A DNA stretch of 64,000 nt from Lachnospiraceae bacterium. GTDB lineage: Bacteria > Bacillota > Clostridia > Lachnospirales > Lachnospiraceae. The stretch covers positions 1 through 64,000 of the forward strand of contig JAAWCE010000077.1 of NCBI GenBank assembly GCA_022793065.1, written 5' to 3'. Positions 7,558-17,167 of the stretch are shown here, piece by piece; positions within the stretch are counted from its first letter, which is position 1; each line of letters opens with the position of its first letter. The position numbers were made by a program, and so were the translations under genes. Under the pieces are notes generated by a model. It had not been told where the DNA came from, made no database searches, and was given only the letters and a program-made list of their open reading frames with translations.

Positions 7558-8865
7558 TTAATAGTTTTTCTGATAGAGCAGCAGCACGGACCAGATCAGA
7601 TTTTTTTGAACAAATACCGTCCCGTTTGCCGTAAAGTCTTTTGCATCGGTAAACTGGCAGGGGATACAAAGCTCCTGATCCATATTAATAAATCCCCATT
7701 GTCCGTTCATTCTGACCGCCGCATATCCGTTAGAAAAGCTTCTGGCATCTTCATAAGTCGGAGCGATAAACCAATTTCCGTCCTTATCAATAAATCCCCA
7801 TTTTCCATCCTTCTTTACAGCCGCGTAAGTGGATTCATAGAAAATTTTCCCATCTTCAAAAGTATCCATGCCAATCTGATTCCCGAATGCGTCAATCATC
7901 CTGTAAGAATCCCCCGCCTTTACAAAAAGGCGCTCATTTCTGTATACCATATGTTTTTCATCCGCCAGCACATCATCGTAATACCCATCTATATGCACCT
8001 GACCGGAGGTATCGTAAATCTGCCATCCGCCGTCCGTCTTACAGGCCGCCAAACCATTTGCCATTGTGGAAGCTTCCTGAAAACCGCCTGCCACCAATTC
8101 GCCGGATTGATTATAATAATTCCATTCTTTCCCGTTGTTTACCGCGTATATTCCTGACGAGGACATAACTCCCAATTCTGTCACCGTTTCTTCCGTGTCT
8201 GCCACAAATACTTTATTCCCGTCTGTATCAACGAAAAATCCCCTCCCCTGGGAGTCAATCACCGGCGCCATCCCCTGGTTAAACGCCCCTGCATAAGCAT
8301 ACATTGTCCCAATCTTCTTCTTTCCTTTGCTGTTGCTGTATCCCCATGTCTCATTTCTTCGCACAGGAGCCATATTGCCGCTGAATACGGAAGCTTCGTC
8401 ATACTCTCCCTGTAAATAATAAGTATATTCCACAGTTTGATAAAACCCATTTGCCTTTTCGGATTCTACATGACGATTGGCCATATCATAATACAACTGA
8501 TAAAACCCCATATAATCCTGTTGTTCCAGGCAGCTCTCCAACAGATATTCATACGCTGCCGCCTCTTTGGGATAAGCGTTCAATGCCGCCTGTCCCCACT
8601 CGATTGCTTTGTTCCTATCTCCCACGGTATTCTGATAAAAATCCGCGATTTCCAGATAAAGCCCCAGGGACGGCCGCATTTCCAAAGCTTTTTGATAATT
8701 TTCCCCGGCATAAACTTCAATTTCCTGCGCAGCATATTTTCTGGCTTCTTCCAGATAATGATAATACTGCCGCTCATGCTCCGCATTGCTGCTGCCCGTC
8801 ATATAAATTCCCAATACGAACAATGCAGCCAGCGCAGCAGGTACTAACAGTTTGTAGTTCTTCAT
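7558..8865 (-). CDS. Membrane-anchored TPR / WG-repeat protein
   Basis: 435 residues; ATG at 8865 with GAGGG upstream. Residues 6-25 form an N-terminal hydrophobic anchor or uncleaved signal. Residues about 30-150 are alpha-helical and TPR-like (KALEMRPSLGLYLEIADFY, NKAIEWGQAALNAYPKEAAAY). The remainder holds WG-type beta repeats such as KDGKWGFIDKDGNWFI and MNGQWGFINMDQEL. WG repeats are found in secreted or surface Clostridial proteins. The TPR part could fill the role of TadD, the TPR lipoprotein of Gram-negative tad loci, which is otherwise absent; that is inference. It lies 10 bp from the prepilin peptidase gene and 13 bp from the FHA gene. Confidence 0.75.
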   Translation of the reverse strand: MKNYKLLVPAALAALFVLGIYMTGSSNAEHERQYYHYLEEARKYAAQEIEVYAGENYQKALEMRPSLGLYLEIADFYQNTVGDRNKAIEWGQAALNAYPKEAAAYEYLLESCLEQQDYMGFYQLYYDMANRHVESEKANGFYQTVEYTYYLQGEYDEASVFSGNMAPVRRNETWGYSNSKGKKKIGTMYAYAGAFNQGMAPVIDSQGRGFFVDTDGNKVFVADTEETVTELGVMSSSGIYAVNNGKEWNYYNQSGELVAGGFQEASTMANGLAACKTDGGWQIYDTSGQVHIDGYYDDVLADEKHMVYRNERLFVKAGDSYRMIDAFGNQIGMDTFEDGKIFYESTYAAVKKDGKWGFIDKDGNWFIAPTYEDARSFSNGYAAVRMNGQWGFINMDQELCIPCQFTDAKDFTANGTVFVQKNLIWSVLLLYQKNY

Positions 8866-8875
8866 TTTTACGCCC

Positions 8876-9589
8876 TCACATTCCTGTCAGAAAAACCGAC
8901 AAATATGTACCAATCATCAGTGCCGGCCCGAACGGAACGACATCTTTCCTCGTTTTCTTCTTCGCTGCCAGCAATATTATCACAACAACAAAAGATACCA
9001 CCAAAGACAAAAAGACAGCGCTCCAAGTCCCCTGCAATCCCAGGTACAATCCCATGACAAACAGCAGTTTCATATCACCGCCGCCGATACTGCGCTTTAC
9101 AATCAAAGCACATAATACCGCCGCCACAAACAATACAACACCGGCAATCCCTTCTCCCAAAAGTATCGGAAACAGATTTTCCCTGGCAAATATCAATTCA
9201 GCCGCCAGCACAATCCCCCGTCCTAATAATCCTGCGCCAATCAAAAGATTCGGAATACGATAAGTCAAAAAATCCGTATAACCTATAGGCCAAAGCAACG
9301 CCAGCAGCATCACCCTCTTCAAGGTGAAAAGAAACGTATTTTCCCAATAAAAAACAGTTACAAACACTGATATCCCAATTGTCAGAAGGCTCATGCAGAT
9401 GCAATATAAGAGAAAACCTCCAGGTGGCCTGCCGCTTTTCCACCCCTTATATTTCTCCTGGTTTTTCCATATCTCATATAGCAGCAGCCCTGCTCCCGCC
9501 CCATTCGTTAAGATACTGCACAATACCATGAATCCAACCATGTTCCATAATCCTTCCATCTCTCTTACAATAATACTTAAGCCGCACAC
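8876..9589 (-). CDS. Type IV prepilin peptidase, TadV/CpaA type (A24 family)
   Basis: 237 residues if translation starts at GTG 9589, immediately after the TAA of the preceding gene; ATG at 9541 with AGGA nine bases upstream would give 221 residues and is a real alternative. Multiple hydrophobic helices. Both catalytic aspartates of the A24 aspartyl peptidase family are visible in GYTDFLTYRIPN and in GGGDMKLL, the GxGD motif. The enzyme cleaves the leader of Flp pilin and TadE-like pseudopilins on the cytoplasmic side of the membrane. It is short and lacks the N-methylation domain, as expected for the CpaA/TadV branch. Confidence 0.88.
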   Translation of the reverse strand: MCGLSIIVREMEGLWNMVGFMVLCSILTNGAGAGLLLYEIWKNQEKYKGWKSGRPPGGFLLYCICMSLLTIGISVFVTVFYWENTFLFTLKRVMLLALLWPIGYTDFLTYRIPNLLIGAGLLGRGIVLAAELIFARENLFPILLGEGIAGVVLFVAAVLCALIVKRSIGGGDMKLLFVMGLYLGLQGTWSAVFLSLVVSFVVVIILLAAKKKTRKDVVPFGPALMIGTYLSVFLTGM

Positions 9590-10861
9590 TTACGACTCTT
9601 CCGAACCCTTATCCTTCTCCGGCAGAGTTCCATAACCCTCTTTCACCTCTACATTGAGCGTTGTATCCGGATATTTTCCCTTTAACTGCGCAATGGCTTC
9701 CTTTACCTTGTCCTTATATTCCTGAGACGTGCCTTCCGGTAATACCAGCAAAATTTGATACGTTCTGCTGTCGGGATCGGATGCTATGGTTTTCTCTTCC
9801 CCGTCCTGCCTGACCGTAATTGGGCTTTTCAGTTTTGATACGCCCGCGTACATATTGTCAAATTCTTTGCTCAGCCTGTTCCTGATATCCTCTGCCGTCT
9901 GATAACTGGCGTTTCCGGGATCCAGAGAAGTTATGGCAACAAATTCATTTTTGCCGTTGGACGCCACAAAAGCATCATACCCATTGCCCGAAGAGGTATA
10001 GTGATATCCTTTTTTCTCCTCCGCCACAATATACTTTCCCCTGGCCATGGGCGCCATACTGGTCCATATACTTCTGGGCGTAACCAGGGATACCCCTTCC
10101 CCCCAGGCCATCGTTTTCACAGTATGACGGAAGGTAAAAGCAAAGTCAAAATTGAGCAGCCGAATCACTTTGACCTGATAGGTGCACACCAGATGGATTT
10201 CGTTGGAAGAACCATAGGCCATCAGAGAGGTATATTGAAAATCCAGCCCATTCATTCCGTCCGCCACATGTAGCCTCCTAAGAAATGTATCCGGATCATC
10301 ATTTGCGGATGCTTTCAGATTCTTTGCCATAAAAGCTTTCGCCATTAACTGTCCCAGATAAACTTTTGCGGCTTCCGTCAGCTCTCGTCCGGCCAATTTC
10401 CCCATACCAATAAGGAATCCTTTAGGGTCGTCGGCAATGGTATTTGCCAGATTGGTAATGGTCTGATTGGCTGTGGTCGCCCCATTTTCAATATTTTCCA
10501 CGGCAGCGAGAAAATTTCCTTCCTCAAAATCAGAACCGGCCTCTCCAAAAGAATCCATCATCTCCCCCAGCCCATCAACCGTATCCTCCACTGTCACCGC
10601 CGCCTCCTCCGTGCCTTCGCTTACTTTGGCATTGAGATCGTCCAGTTGAAATTTGTAATATAAATAGCAGTATTGGGACATTTCCCCTGCTGCGGAATTC
10701 AGCGCCACCGCCATCTTACTCTGCACATAGGCAATATCCGCAATGGACAGAATGATTAATATTGCAAACATAAAGGCTGTCATGGAAATAATCGCTTCCA
10801 CAACCACCGCTCCCCGTTCTTTCCCTTCTTTCTGTTCTTTCCCTTCTTTCCGTTCCTTCAT
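9590..10861 (-). CDS. TadE-like pseudopilin / pilus assembly protein
   Basis: 423 residues starting at ATG 10861. A highly charged leader (MKERKEGKEQKEGKERG) precedes the TadE-like segment AVVVEAIISMTAFMFAILI with the conserved Glu in the helix, then a long extracytoplasmic part with helical coiled regions (about 80-170) and a beta-rich tail. The leader resembles prepilins processed by the A24 peptidase encoded next door. Only the N-terminal helix is clearly family-like; the rest is not recognised. Probably a minor pilin or scaffold on the outer face of the membrane. Codons just after the start contain imperfect repeats encoding KEGKEQ. Confidence 0.75.
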   Translation of the reverse strand: MKERKEGKEQKEGKERGAVVVEAIISMTAFMFAILIILSIADIAYVQSKMAVALNSAAGEMSQYCYLYYKFQLDDLNAKVSEGTEEAAVTVEDTVDGLGEMMDSFGEAGSDFEEGNFLAAVENIENGATTANQTITNLANTIADDPKGFLIGMGKLAGRELTEAAKVYLGQLMAKAFMAKNLKASANDDPDTFLRRLHVADGMNGLDFQYTSLMAYGSSNEIHLVCTYQVKVIRLLNFDFAFTFRHTVKTMAWGEGVSLVTPRSIWTSMAPMARGKYIVAEEKKGYHYTSSGNGYDAFVASNGKNEFVAITSLDPGNASYQTAEDIRNRLSKEFDNMYAGVSKLKSPITVRQDGEEKTIASDPDSRTYQILLVLPEGTSQEYKDKVKEAIAQLKGKYPDTTLNVEVKEGYGTLPEKDKGSEES

Positions 10862-10881
10862 TTTACTTCACCGCCGATTCT

Positions 10882-13800
10882 TTAATATCCTCTGATGGTA
10901 TTGACCTCAAAGGTACACCAGTCGTCACCCATGGAAGGGGTCTCCACATAATCCGAAAAATACGGCAATGTCAGCATCAGCGGCGCCACTCTCAGCTTAG
11001 ACTTTAACTGGAAATACACCTGGGTATTTTTCAGGGAATAGTCATTTTTGCCCGTCCTCAACTGCATATTCCTTTCAATGACATCCGCCATGCGTTGATA
11101 CATCCCATCAACCGTTTCCTCGTTTGAACTGTTTAAGCCTAAGAATACAAACAGTGTCAGATAATCGCTGTAACGCAGTCCGCTGATTCCTTTTCCGTCT
11201 TCCCCTTCTATCCTCTTGTCGTTGTCCCCTGACAATGCCTGGAAAAAACCGTCCAACCCCATTTCACCCTCCAGGCTAATCCACCAATCGTCACTGCTTT
11301 TATATAATTCCACCGGAAATCCGGCCTCCAGCCTGTCCATATCCTTCCCTGTCTCAAAGATTGTCAGCATGGGAATCAGCGCAATTTTAACCAGGGGCGC
11401 CGGCACAATAAAACCTGTCGCCCCGGCTATTGCCTCGGCCACACCGTTAATTGCCTTGCCCGTATCATTTCGCATTCCCCAAAAATTAGCAAATCCGGAA
11501 ACAAGATTTAAGAGATAGCGGATACCATATATTACCTGATAAGTTTCCTTTACGCTGGTTTCATTATTCGCGCCAAAGAGAATATACTCCACTTCCGCCT
11601 GATAGGCGTAATTATTGGAAGAATTTATCATTTCGTTGGTAAGGCTTTTGTTATAACCGTCTCTGGGATTTTCACTTAACCACGTTCCCTGGGTTTTCGC
11701 ATCTCCTTTATAGCCGGCATACTCTTTTTCATACTTTTTCTGCCCTCCCTCCTGCTTCAGACTCAGCTCTCCCAGTTTCCCACTGTTCCTTACCAAATCA
11801 TAATAATTCTCATTTTCAAAGGCCGCATAACTGAACATTTCCATCATATATTCCGTTACATAAAGCTTGTCCCGAAGTTCCATAAGGCTTGACTGAGGAT
11901 GAATCAAAAGATCTGCCAGGTTTGTCACTGTTCCCACAATCCCCCCCAGGAACCCAAAGGCATTCTCCGCTTTCTCTGTACTTTCCGTCAGATCTCTTCC
12001 CTCCGGGCCATGATATCTGCCTTTACTTTTAATATCTGTTTCCTTATTCTCGCTTTCCTTCGTCTTTCCCTTCAAAGCCTGCTTTTGTCCGTTTACATCA
12101 GAAGGTTTTTTCTCCCCGAAGTGTTTATAAAACATAATATAAATCTCCGGCACATTGTCGTTACTCTGATTCCTGTAATTCAATACCGGGGAATACAGCT
12201 CCGACAACCCTCCCCAACCGACCATATCCCCTGTGGATGGTGTAAAAAGGCTTCCAAAGGCAGTTCTTACATATTCATTCAGTTCTTTGTTCTTACATGG
12301 AATGTCTTCTGCCTTCACATCTCTCGACGCCGCCCCTTTCAAATCATCGTAAGTATCAATATCTGCCGCCTTAATACCTCCGTATGTTACGGCGTCGATG
12401 GACGCGCTGATTGCCTGAAACTGAGCGCGAATATTTTCCAGTCTGGCCTTTAGTTCTTCCAAATCTTCTTTCTTAATTTCCCCCACAATCCCTTCCGACT
12501 TAAAATCCGCTTCTACGCCGCCGGAACCATTGCGAATCTTTTGGATGATACTCTGATGTTCACCGCTCATGGCAGTTTTTGTCCCATCCTCTGTCTCCGT
12601 ACTGCCCGCTTTACTCTCCCATTGATCCAGCTTACCGCCATATGTATCTATCAACCTTTTTAGCGAATCCAGGCTTGGAATGTCCTTCTCCGAATTACCG
12701 TCAATAATGTCATCCAAATAACCTACATATTTATCCGCTGTATTCTTCATAGCAGTCAAATTACTGCTCATAGTTGTCAGCGCCGTGGGTATGGACATGG
12801 AAGTCCCGTCTACTTTTACAGATAAGTTTTTACACTGTATACTATTAATATTACGATTCGACACCTCTTCCAGAAGGCTGACCGTCTTTATATACCAGTC
12901 AGTTGATGTGACGGATACCGTTTTATAACGTTCCGCAAGATCCTCCGCATCTTTCTTTAAGCCGCTTGCATTTTGGCGGCATGCCGCCTCATCCTCCACA
13001 TCGAGCACGTCGCACGCAAGCATTGCGCACACCTTTGCGTAAGCATCTGTCAAAGCGCCTCTTGTTTTTGCTGCTTTTGCTATAAATGTGGCGGTACAAA
13101 TCTTACTGTTCATCTGAACCCACCACTGAATCTCATAAGATTGTCCTTCTCCTGAACCGGGCGCCGCAAGACTTTTCCCTGTCTCTCCTATCTCTTTTAA
13201 AAACTTCTCAAAATTTGTAATTGCAGTCTCCAATTCATTTGTAAATTTTTTTACGTTTTCTGCCGTTACATGATATTTCGTTTCCGGTGCGGACGTTGCT
13301 TCCGCAGCGGGCGCCTCTTCTTCCGATGATTCCGGAGTCGCTGCGGGCTCCGGCGTAGGCACATAGGATATCTCTTGGCTTTCCTTAGCATATTTATTTT
13401 CATTCAACGCTAATTCAGGCCTTTGATACACCGACAGTCCTGTTGTATTATATAGATTCTTCACCATCCAGCCATGAATCTCCCGGTAGGTATCCCGATA
13501 ACTGCTGACGGTACCTGCATATCCCTGCAATGTCCCTGCATTTATCTTATCTTTTTCCATCTCCGCAGTATAATCCCGCAAAGCCCAATAAGATTTATTG
13601 GCCTCCTCCAACAGTTTGCTTTCCGCCTCATAATATTTTTCCTGCGCATCCAGCAAGGGCTTGTTGGCTTCACTCTCCTTCGACGCCTGAACACCTCCCT
13701 GTTCCTCCTGGGATTTTAATGTCTCTATTACCCCTTCCACGAGAACAAGAGGCCCCCTGTATTTCATAAAATCAACAATCTGTTTCTGCAAAATCGTAGA

Positions 13801-14232
13801 ATTGTGCATATTAGCATTGCTGACTGCGGAGACCACCGCTCCTTCCGACTCATTGCTTACCAGAAGAAGATCCGAAATTTTTTCATCCTGAAACCGGCCG
13901 CCCACCCCCTTTAACACTCTTTGATACAGTAACAGCAGTTCATCCTCATCCACATCACGGGAATGCAGCGCCTGATCATAATATTCTGATACCACACCAT
14001 AATACTCGCTGATATTTTGACAGGACCCCATTAAACCATAATACTGACTCAAATCGTAGTCATAATAAGTCTTCAAAGTATTCAACGCCAGCTCCGCGGA
14101 AGATTCCGCCACTGTCTTACTCAGTTGAACCCGGCTGATGTCCACAAAAATACTGCTGACCAGCATACAGGGCACTAAGATTATAATCAGAAAAACTGAT
14201 ATCGCACCGTGATTTTTCCGAAAAAGGGACAT
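10882..14232 (-). CDS. DUF5702-type TadG-like pilus scaffold protein
   Basis: 1116 residues; GGAGG lies upstream of ATG 14232. The N-terminus MSLFRKNHGAISVFLIIILV with the following VDISRVQLSKTVAESSAELALNT has the TadG/DUF5702 pattern: a single N-terminal helix with the residues GAIS at its head, then a very long outside domain. The outside part is mostly helical, with a Pro/Glu/Ala/Thr-rich stretch (about residues 285-320) that looks like a flexible spacer and hydrophobic runs near residue 950 (GATGFIVPAPLVKIALIPML). In Tad systems TadG-like proteins anchor the pilus. Function here is inferred from position among tadE-like and flp genes. Confidence 0.75.
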   Translation of the reverse strand: MSLFRKNHGAISVFLIIILVPCMLVSSIFVDISRVQLSKTVAESSAELALNTLKTYYDYDLSQYYGLMGSCQNISEYYGVVSEYYDQALHSRDVDEDELLLLYQRVLKGVGGRFQDEKISDLLLVSNESEGAVVSAVSNANMHNSTILQKQIVDFMKYRGPLVLVEGVIETLKSQEEQGGVQASKESEANKPLLDAQEKYYEAESKLLEEANKSYWALRDYTAEMEKDKINAGTLQGYAGTVSSYRDTYREIHGWMVKNLYNTTGLSVYQRPELALNENKYAKESQEISYVPTPEPAATPESSEEEAPAAEATSAPETKYHVTAENVKKFTNELETAITNFEKFLKEIGETGKSLAAPGSGEGQSYEIQWWVQMNSKICTATFIAKAAKTRGALTDAYAKVCAMLACDVLDVEDEAACRQNASGLKKDAEDLAERYKTVSVTSTDWYIKTVSLLEEVSNRNINSIQCKNLSVKVDGTSMSIPTALTTMSSNLTAMKNTADKYVGYLDDIIDGNSEKDIPSLDSLKRLIDTYGGKLDQWESKAGSTETEDGTKTAMSGEHQSIIQKIRNGSGGVEADFKSEGIVGEIKKEDLEELKARLENIRAQFQAISASIDAVTYGGIKAADIDTYDDLKGAASRDVKAEDIPCKNKELNEYVRTAFGSLFTPSTGDMVGWGGLSELYSPVLNYRNQSNDNVPEIYIMFYKHFGEKKPSDVNGQKQALKGKTKESENKETDIKSKGRYHGPEGRDLTESTEKAENAFGFLGGIVGTVTNLADLLIHPQSSLMELRDKLYVTEYMMEMFSYAAFENENYYDLVRNSGKLGELSLKQEGGQKKYEKEYAGYKGDAKTQGTWLSENPRDGYNKSLTNEMINSSNNYAYQAEVEYILFGANNETSVKETYQVIYGIRYLLNLVSGFANFWGMRNDTGKAINGVAEAIAGATGFIVPAPLVKIALIPMLTIFETGKDMDRLEAGFPVELYKSSDDWWISLEGEMGLDGFFQALSGDNDKRIEGEDGKGISGLRYSDYLTLFVFLGLNSSNEETVDGMYQRMADVIERNMQLRTGKNDYSLKNTQVYFQLKSKLRVAPLMLTLPYFSDYVETPSMGDDWCTFEVNTIRGY

Positions 14233-14246
14233 ACTCCGCCTCCAAT

Positions 14247-14906
14247 CTATTTCCGAAATAATTTTTGAAAAGATTCTTTTAATTTCTTTATTTCCTCTTT
14301 TGCACCTGTTCTCTCCAGCACATCATCCACCAGGTTTACATTCCGGATAAATTCCGGTGAATCGCTTACCGGAACCTCCGTATGCGTCCTGAATTTCAGC
14401 GAAATACGCTCCCTCTCCCCCAACAGACGCATGGGAAGTTCAATCTTATATTCCACATCCGCACAGATGGAGGAAGCCACAAAGCAGCTCCTATACTCTA
14501 CCAACACATCATAATCGCCAGGCTTCATACCCGTGTACAACCCTGTATCCAGTCCGCTGATTCTGCTTTTAATCAAACGTTCCACCGAATCCTCTATCTC
14601 TGTCATCCCTCCAAGTAACTCGCTGATAAATCCCTTAAATGTCCCTCCGATATACCTGTAAGGGTTATAATCCACGCTGTCCACTGCCGGCACTGTATGC
14701 GTCGTTTCAATTTCGCCCAGCAGTGGGTCGGCACAGTACGCCGCGCCGTCCAACACCGCCTGTACCACAATGGCCTCTATCCTCGACTTCTGATAATATA
14801 CATTTCCCAGATAGAGCAACATTATAATAATCACCAGGCATACGGGGAATACGATGGTCGCTTCCACAATCACCGCCCCCTTATCCTCCTTGAAATATCT
14901 CTTCAT
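14247..14906 (-). CDS. TadE-family pseudopilin
   Basis: 219 residues. The N-terminus MKRYFKEDKGAVIVEATIVFPVCLVIIIM is a textbook TadE leader and helix: Gly before AVIVEATIVFP with the conserved Glu. The helix is followed by a soluble extracytoplasmic domain that ends in a basic amphipathic tail. It should be processed by the A24 peptidase and sit at the base of or within the Flp pilus. The stop is separated by 14 bp from the DUF5702 gene, which implies co-translation. Ribosome site is weak (AGG), common within this operon. Confidence 0.88.
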   Translation of the reverse strand: MKRYFKEDKGAVIVEATIVFPVCLVIIIMLLYLGNVYYQKSRIEAIVVQAVLDGAAYCADPLLGEIETTHTVPAVDSVDYNPYRYIGGTFKGFISELLGGMTEIEDSVERLIKSRISGLDTGLYTGMKPGDYDVLVEYRSCFVASSICADVEYKIELPMRLLGERERISLKFRTHTEVPVSDSPEFIRNVNLVDDVLERTGAKEEIKKLKESFQKLFRK

Positions 14907-15019
14907 CTGTCAACCTATTGCTCTTTCATGCAGCATTTTTATTTTCGTTTCTGTGAATTCTATCATTATCTTTGACTTCTTTATTTCTGTTATTGTATCT
15001 TTCTCACCAAACAAAGTTT

Positions 15020-15060
15020 GTATACAGGACTTCCCGGCGCCGCCAGGGCGCCCTGTATAC
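15020..15060. other. Imperfect hairpin downstream of the pilin gene
   Basis: In the 200-bp gap between flp (stop 15106) and tadE (start 14906), GTATACAGG (15020-15028) and CCTGTATAC (15052-15060) are perfect inverted arms, and GGCGCC occurs at 15036-15041 and 15047-15052 inside them. The transcript can form a GC-rich stem loop. No U-tract follows, so a full terminator is unlikely. A structure right after the pilin gene fits partial termination or 3' protection that would give more pilin mRNA than mRNA for downstream genes. That role is inference. Confidence 0.5.
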
Positions 15061-15105
15061 TATTTTTCCTTCCCTATACAACGCTGCTTTGAATCGTACC
15101 CAACT

Positions 15106-15327
15106 TCATTCTTTACCATTTATTGCGCCCGTTGCATTTGTTTCAACAGTCTTTACTAAATTTTCAATCAATCCCTTGATCTGATCCTTGAAAAAAACCG
15201 CCAGTATAACCACAATGCCCATCAATACCACCATGGAAACAATATTCACGTCCCCATTCTCATCCGTCATAAACGCCCTTACTCTGCACTTCGCCATAAT
15301 CATTAAAGACTGCAGCATATAAAACAT
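15106..15327 (-). CDS. flp: Flp-family type IVb pilin
   Basis: 73 residues from ATG 15327: AGGAGG lies eight bases upstream, whereas the in-frame GTG at 15336 is almost inside the ribosome site. The sequence is MFYMLQSLMIMAKCRVRAF, then MTDENGDVNIVSMVVLMG and a short amphipathic tail ending ATGAINGKE. The DENGD segment before a hydrophobic helix is the Firmicute Flp1 pattern; peptidase cleavage is expected after the Gly. Product size after cleavage would be about 50 residues, as usual for Flp pilins. It is the major pilin candidate, placed between tadC and tadE. No second pilin copy is seen. Confidence 0.85.
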   Translation of the reverse strand: MFYMLQSLMIMAKCRVRAFMTDENGDVNIVSMVVLMGIVVILAVFFKDQIKGLIENLVKTVETNATGAINGKE

Positions 15328-15357
15328 CCTTTTCACCTCCTTGCGTATAAGTTTATA

Positions 15358-16227
15358 TTAAGCCCCCATATTAGAAAAAATCGGGATTAATACCATAATC
15401 AGAATACCCACGAACATTATCATAATAGGTATCATTAGCTTATTGGCGGCTTTTTCTCCCTGACGCCTGATATTCTGCCGTCTCAGATTCCATATTTCCC
15501 TGCTTTGTTCCTGCAGCATCATGGACAATTCGCTGTTTCCTTTGGTGATTCCCTGTATTACTGTGGATGTAAACTTCTTAATCTCCGGGACTACGCATTT
15601 GACCCCGAACCGGAACAGTGCGTCCACTTCTGCATAGCCATTTTGCATCTCTCCCACCGCTGCCTGCATCTCCAGATACAGCGCCCTCTCCCCGGTAAAG
15701 GCAACTTCCTCCCACGCCTCCCGGAAAATCATACCGGCATTGGTGAGCAGCGCCAGTTTGGAAATCACCTCCGAAAAATCGCTCATCATTTCTTCTGAAC
15801 GTTTCAAAATCCTCTCACTGGTAACAGTCCCAAAATAGTAGTAGGCGACAAAGGCAAAGAAAACCACTACCACAAACGCCATAATATCATTTGCCAGCCC
15901 ATACATAACAAATGCAAGCACAAAGAGGGTCAGGGCAATGGTAATCTGCTGCGCATGAATAACCCTCAGATAATATTCCGCATATTTTTCTCCATACAGA
16001 ATAGAAATTTCCTTCCGCAGCTTCCTGTCCCTTTTGCTGCGATAGGCATATTTTATGATGTTCAGCGCTTCATAGCCGACGAAATAGACTTCTTTCAAAG
16101 GATACTCTTTTTCCTCCAAAGCATCAAACAGAGAAACATTTTTCCTGCCTTTCAGATACAATACCAACCATAATGCCAAAATCACTCCCCCAATCCCAAA
16201 CAGGATGATATCTGTCAAAGTAAACAT
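15358..16227 (-). CDS. tadC: TadC-like pilus platform protein (type II secretion F domain)
   Basis: 289 residues with an N-terminal helix (5-25), a paired helix region (about 90-140) and a C-terminal helix (KLMIPIMIMFVGILIMVLI). The T2SSF fold is indicated by FSEVISKLALLTNAGMIFREAW and KGNSELSMMLQEQSREIW. TadC and TadB form the inner-membrane platform driven by the TadA ATPase. It begins 13 bp after the upstream tadB stop, with GGGGGAGG just before the ATG. Confidence 0.9.
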   Translation of the reverse strand: MFTLTDIILFGIGGVILALWLVLYLKGRKNVSLFDALEEKEYPLKEVYFVGYEALNIIKYAYRSKRDRKLRKEISILYGEKYAEYYLRVIHAQQITIALTLFVLAFVMYGLANDIMAFVVVVFFAFVAYYYFGTVTSERILKRSEEMMSDFSEVISKLALLTNAGMIFREAWEEVAFTGERALYLEMQAAVGEMQNGYAEVDALFRFGVKCVVPEIKKFTSTVIQGITKGNSELSMMLQEQSREIWNLRRQNIRRQGEKAANKLMIPIMIMFVGILIMVLIPIFSNMGA

Positions 16228-16240
16228 TTGCCTCCCCCTG

Positions 16241-17155
16241 TCACACCTTAATATTCAGCACTGCACGCCCCACCAGATAAGCCGCAGCAAACATCACAAT
16301 TCCTATGGTAGTGGCAATGATCCCTGCCAATGTTGCAAAATTAGCCGCAAAATCCGCGCTCATCATCTTCATCATACCAATCAGCAGCACCGGCATAACC
16401 AACATCATGTACTGCTCCGATCTCGCCCCTGTAACGGTTGTCTCAATTTCTTCTTCAATTTCCATTTTATCGCTGAGAATGATCTGCGTATTCCTAATAG
16501 TATCTTTGATATTGCCGCCCTTGTGGTAACATATTTTAAACACATTGGCAAAACTGACAATATCATCCACTCCGCTCCTTGCGCCGAAATCTGTCAGCGG
16601 TACCTCCAAATCCACATTATTTGCCATACAATACAAAATCACTTCCAACTCCTTCAATATATAGGCGTCTTCTTCATATTGCACCTTCAAATCCTCATAC
16701 ACGGAATGAAAAGAATCCACCACATTCTTACCTGCTCCCAGAGAAGTGTTAAACGCCTCCAACATATCTCTGAATTGAGATTTCAGCTTTTTGGTGCGAG
16801 TTTTTTGTATCATATCTGTGCGGATTGGGATAAACGCACATCCCGCTCCAATTCCCGCCGCGCCAGATATCAGCATATTCAATATATAGGTAGCACTGGT
16901 GGGTTCCCCATACGCATCCTTGGCCAATCCCCCATAAAATAAATATCCAATCGCTGCCCCCACCGCAAAACCAATCAAAAAATAGAACACCTTCTCCCCT
17001 AAGCTCATATAATATACTTTATAATTCAATGTCCTCATATTGGTTGCCGAAGTATAATACTGTGGTTCTTTTATCTTTTTTTCTTTTGAAACCTTACTTT
17101 TCCTTTTTGATTTTCCCTGGATTGTTCCCTGAACTTCCTTTTCTTTTCCCTCCAT
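16241..17155 (-). CDS. tadB: TadB-like pilus platform protein (type II secretion F domain)
   Basis: 304 residues; GAGGG seven bases before ATG 17155. A very basic cytoplasmic N-terminus (about 40 residues with many Lys) precedes two helices (VFYFLIGFAVGAAIGYLFY and ILNMLISGAAGIGAGCAF). The T2SSF domain carries the helical motif SLGAGKNVVDSFHSVYEDL and KGGNIKDTIRNTQII; two C-terminal helices follow. It pairs with TadC as the membrane platform of the pilus. Start and stop abut its neighbours (12-13 bp), consistent with one operon. Confidence 0.9.
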   Translation of the reverse strand: MEGKEKEVQGTIQGKSKRKSKVSKEKKIKEPQYYTSATNMRTLNYKVYYMSLGEKVFYFLIGFAVGAAIGYLFYGGLAKDAYGEPTSATYILNMLISGAAGIGAGCAFIPIRTDMIQKTRTKKLKSQFRDMLEAFNTSLGAGKNVVDSFHSVYEDLKVQYEEDAYILKELEVILYCMANNVDLEVPLTDFGARSGVDDIVSFANVFKICYHKGGNIKDTIRNTQIILSDKMEIEEEIETTVTGARSEQYMMLVMPVLLIGMMKMMSADFAANFATLAGIIATTIGIVMFAAAYLVGRAVLNIKV

Positions 17156-17167
17156 GTCCCATCCCTC

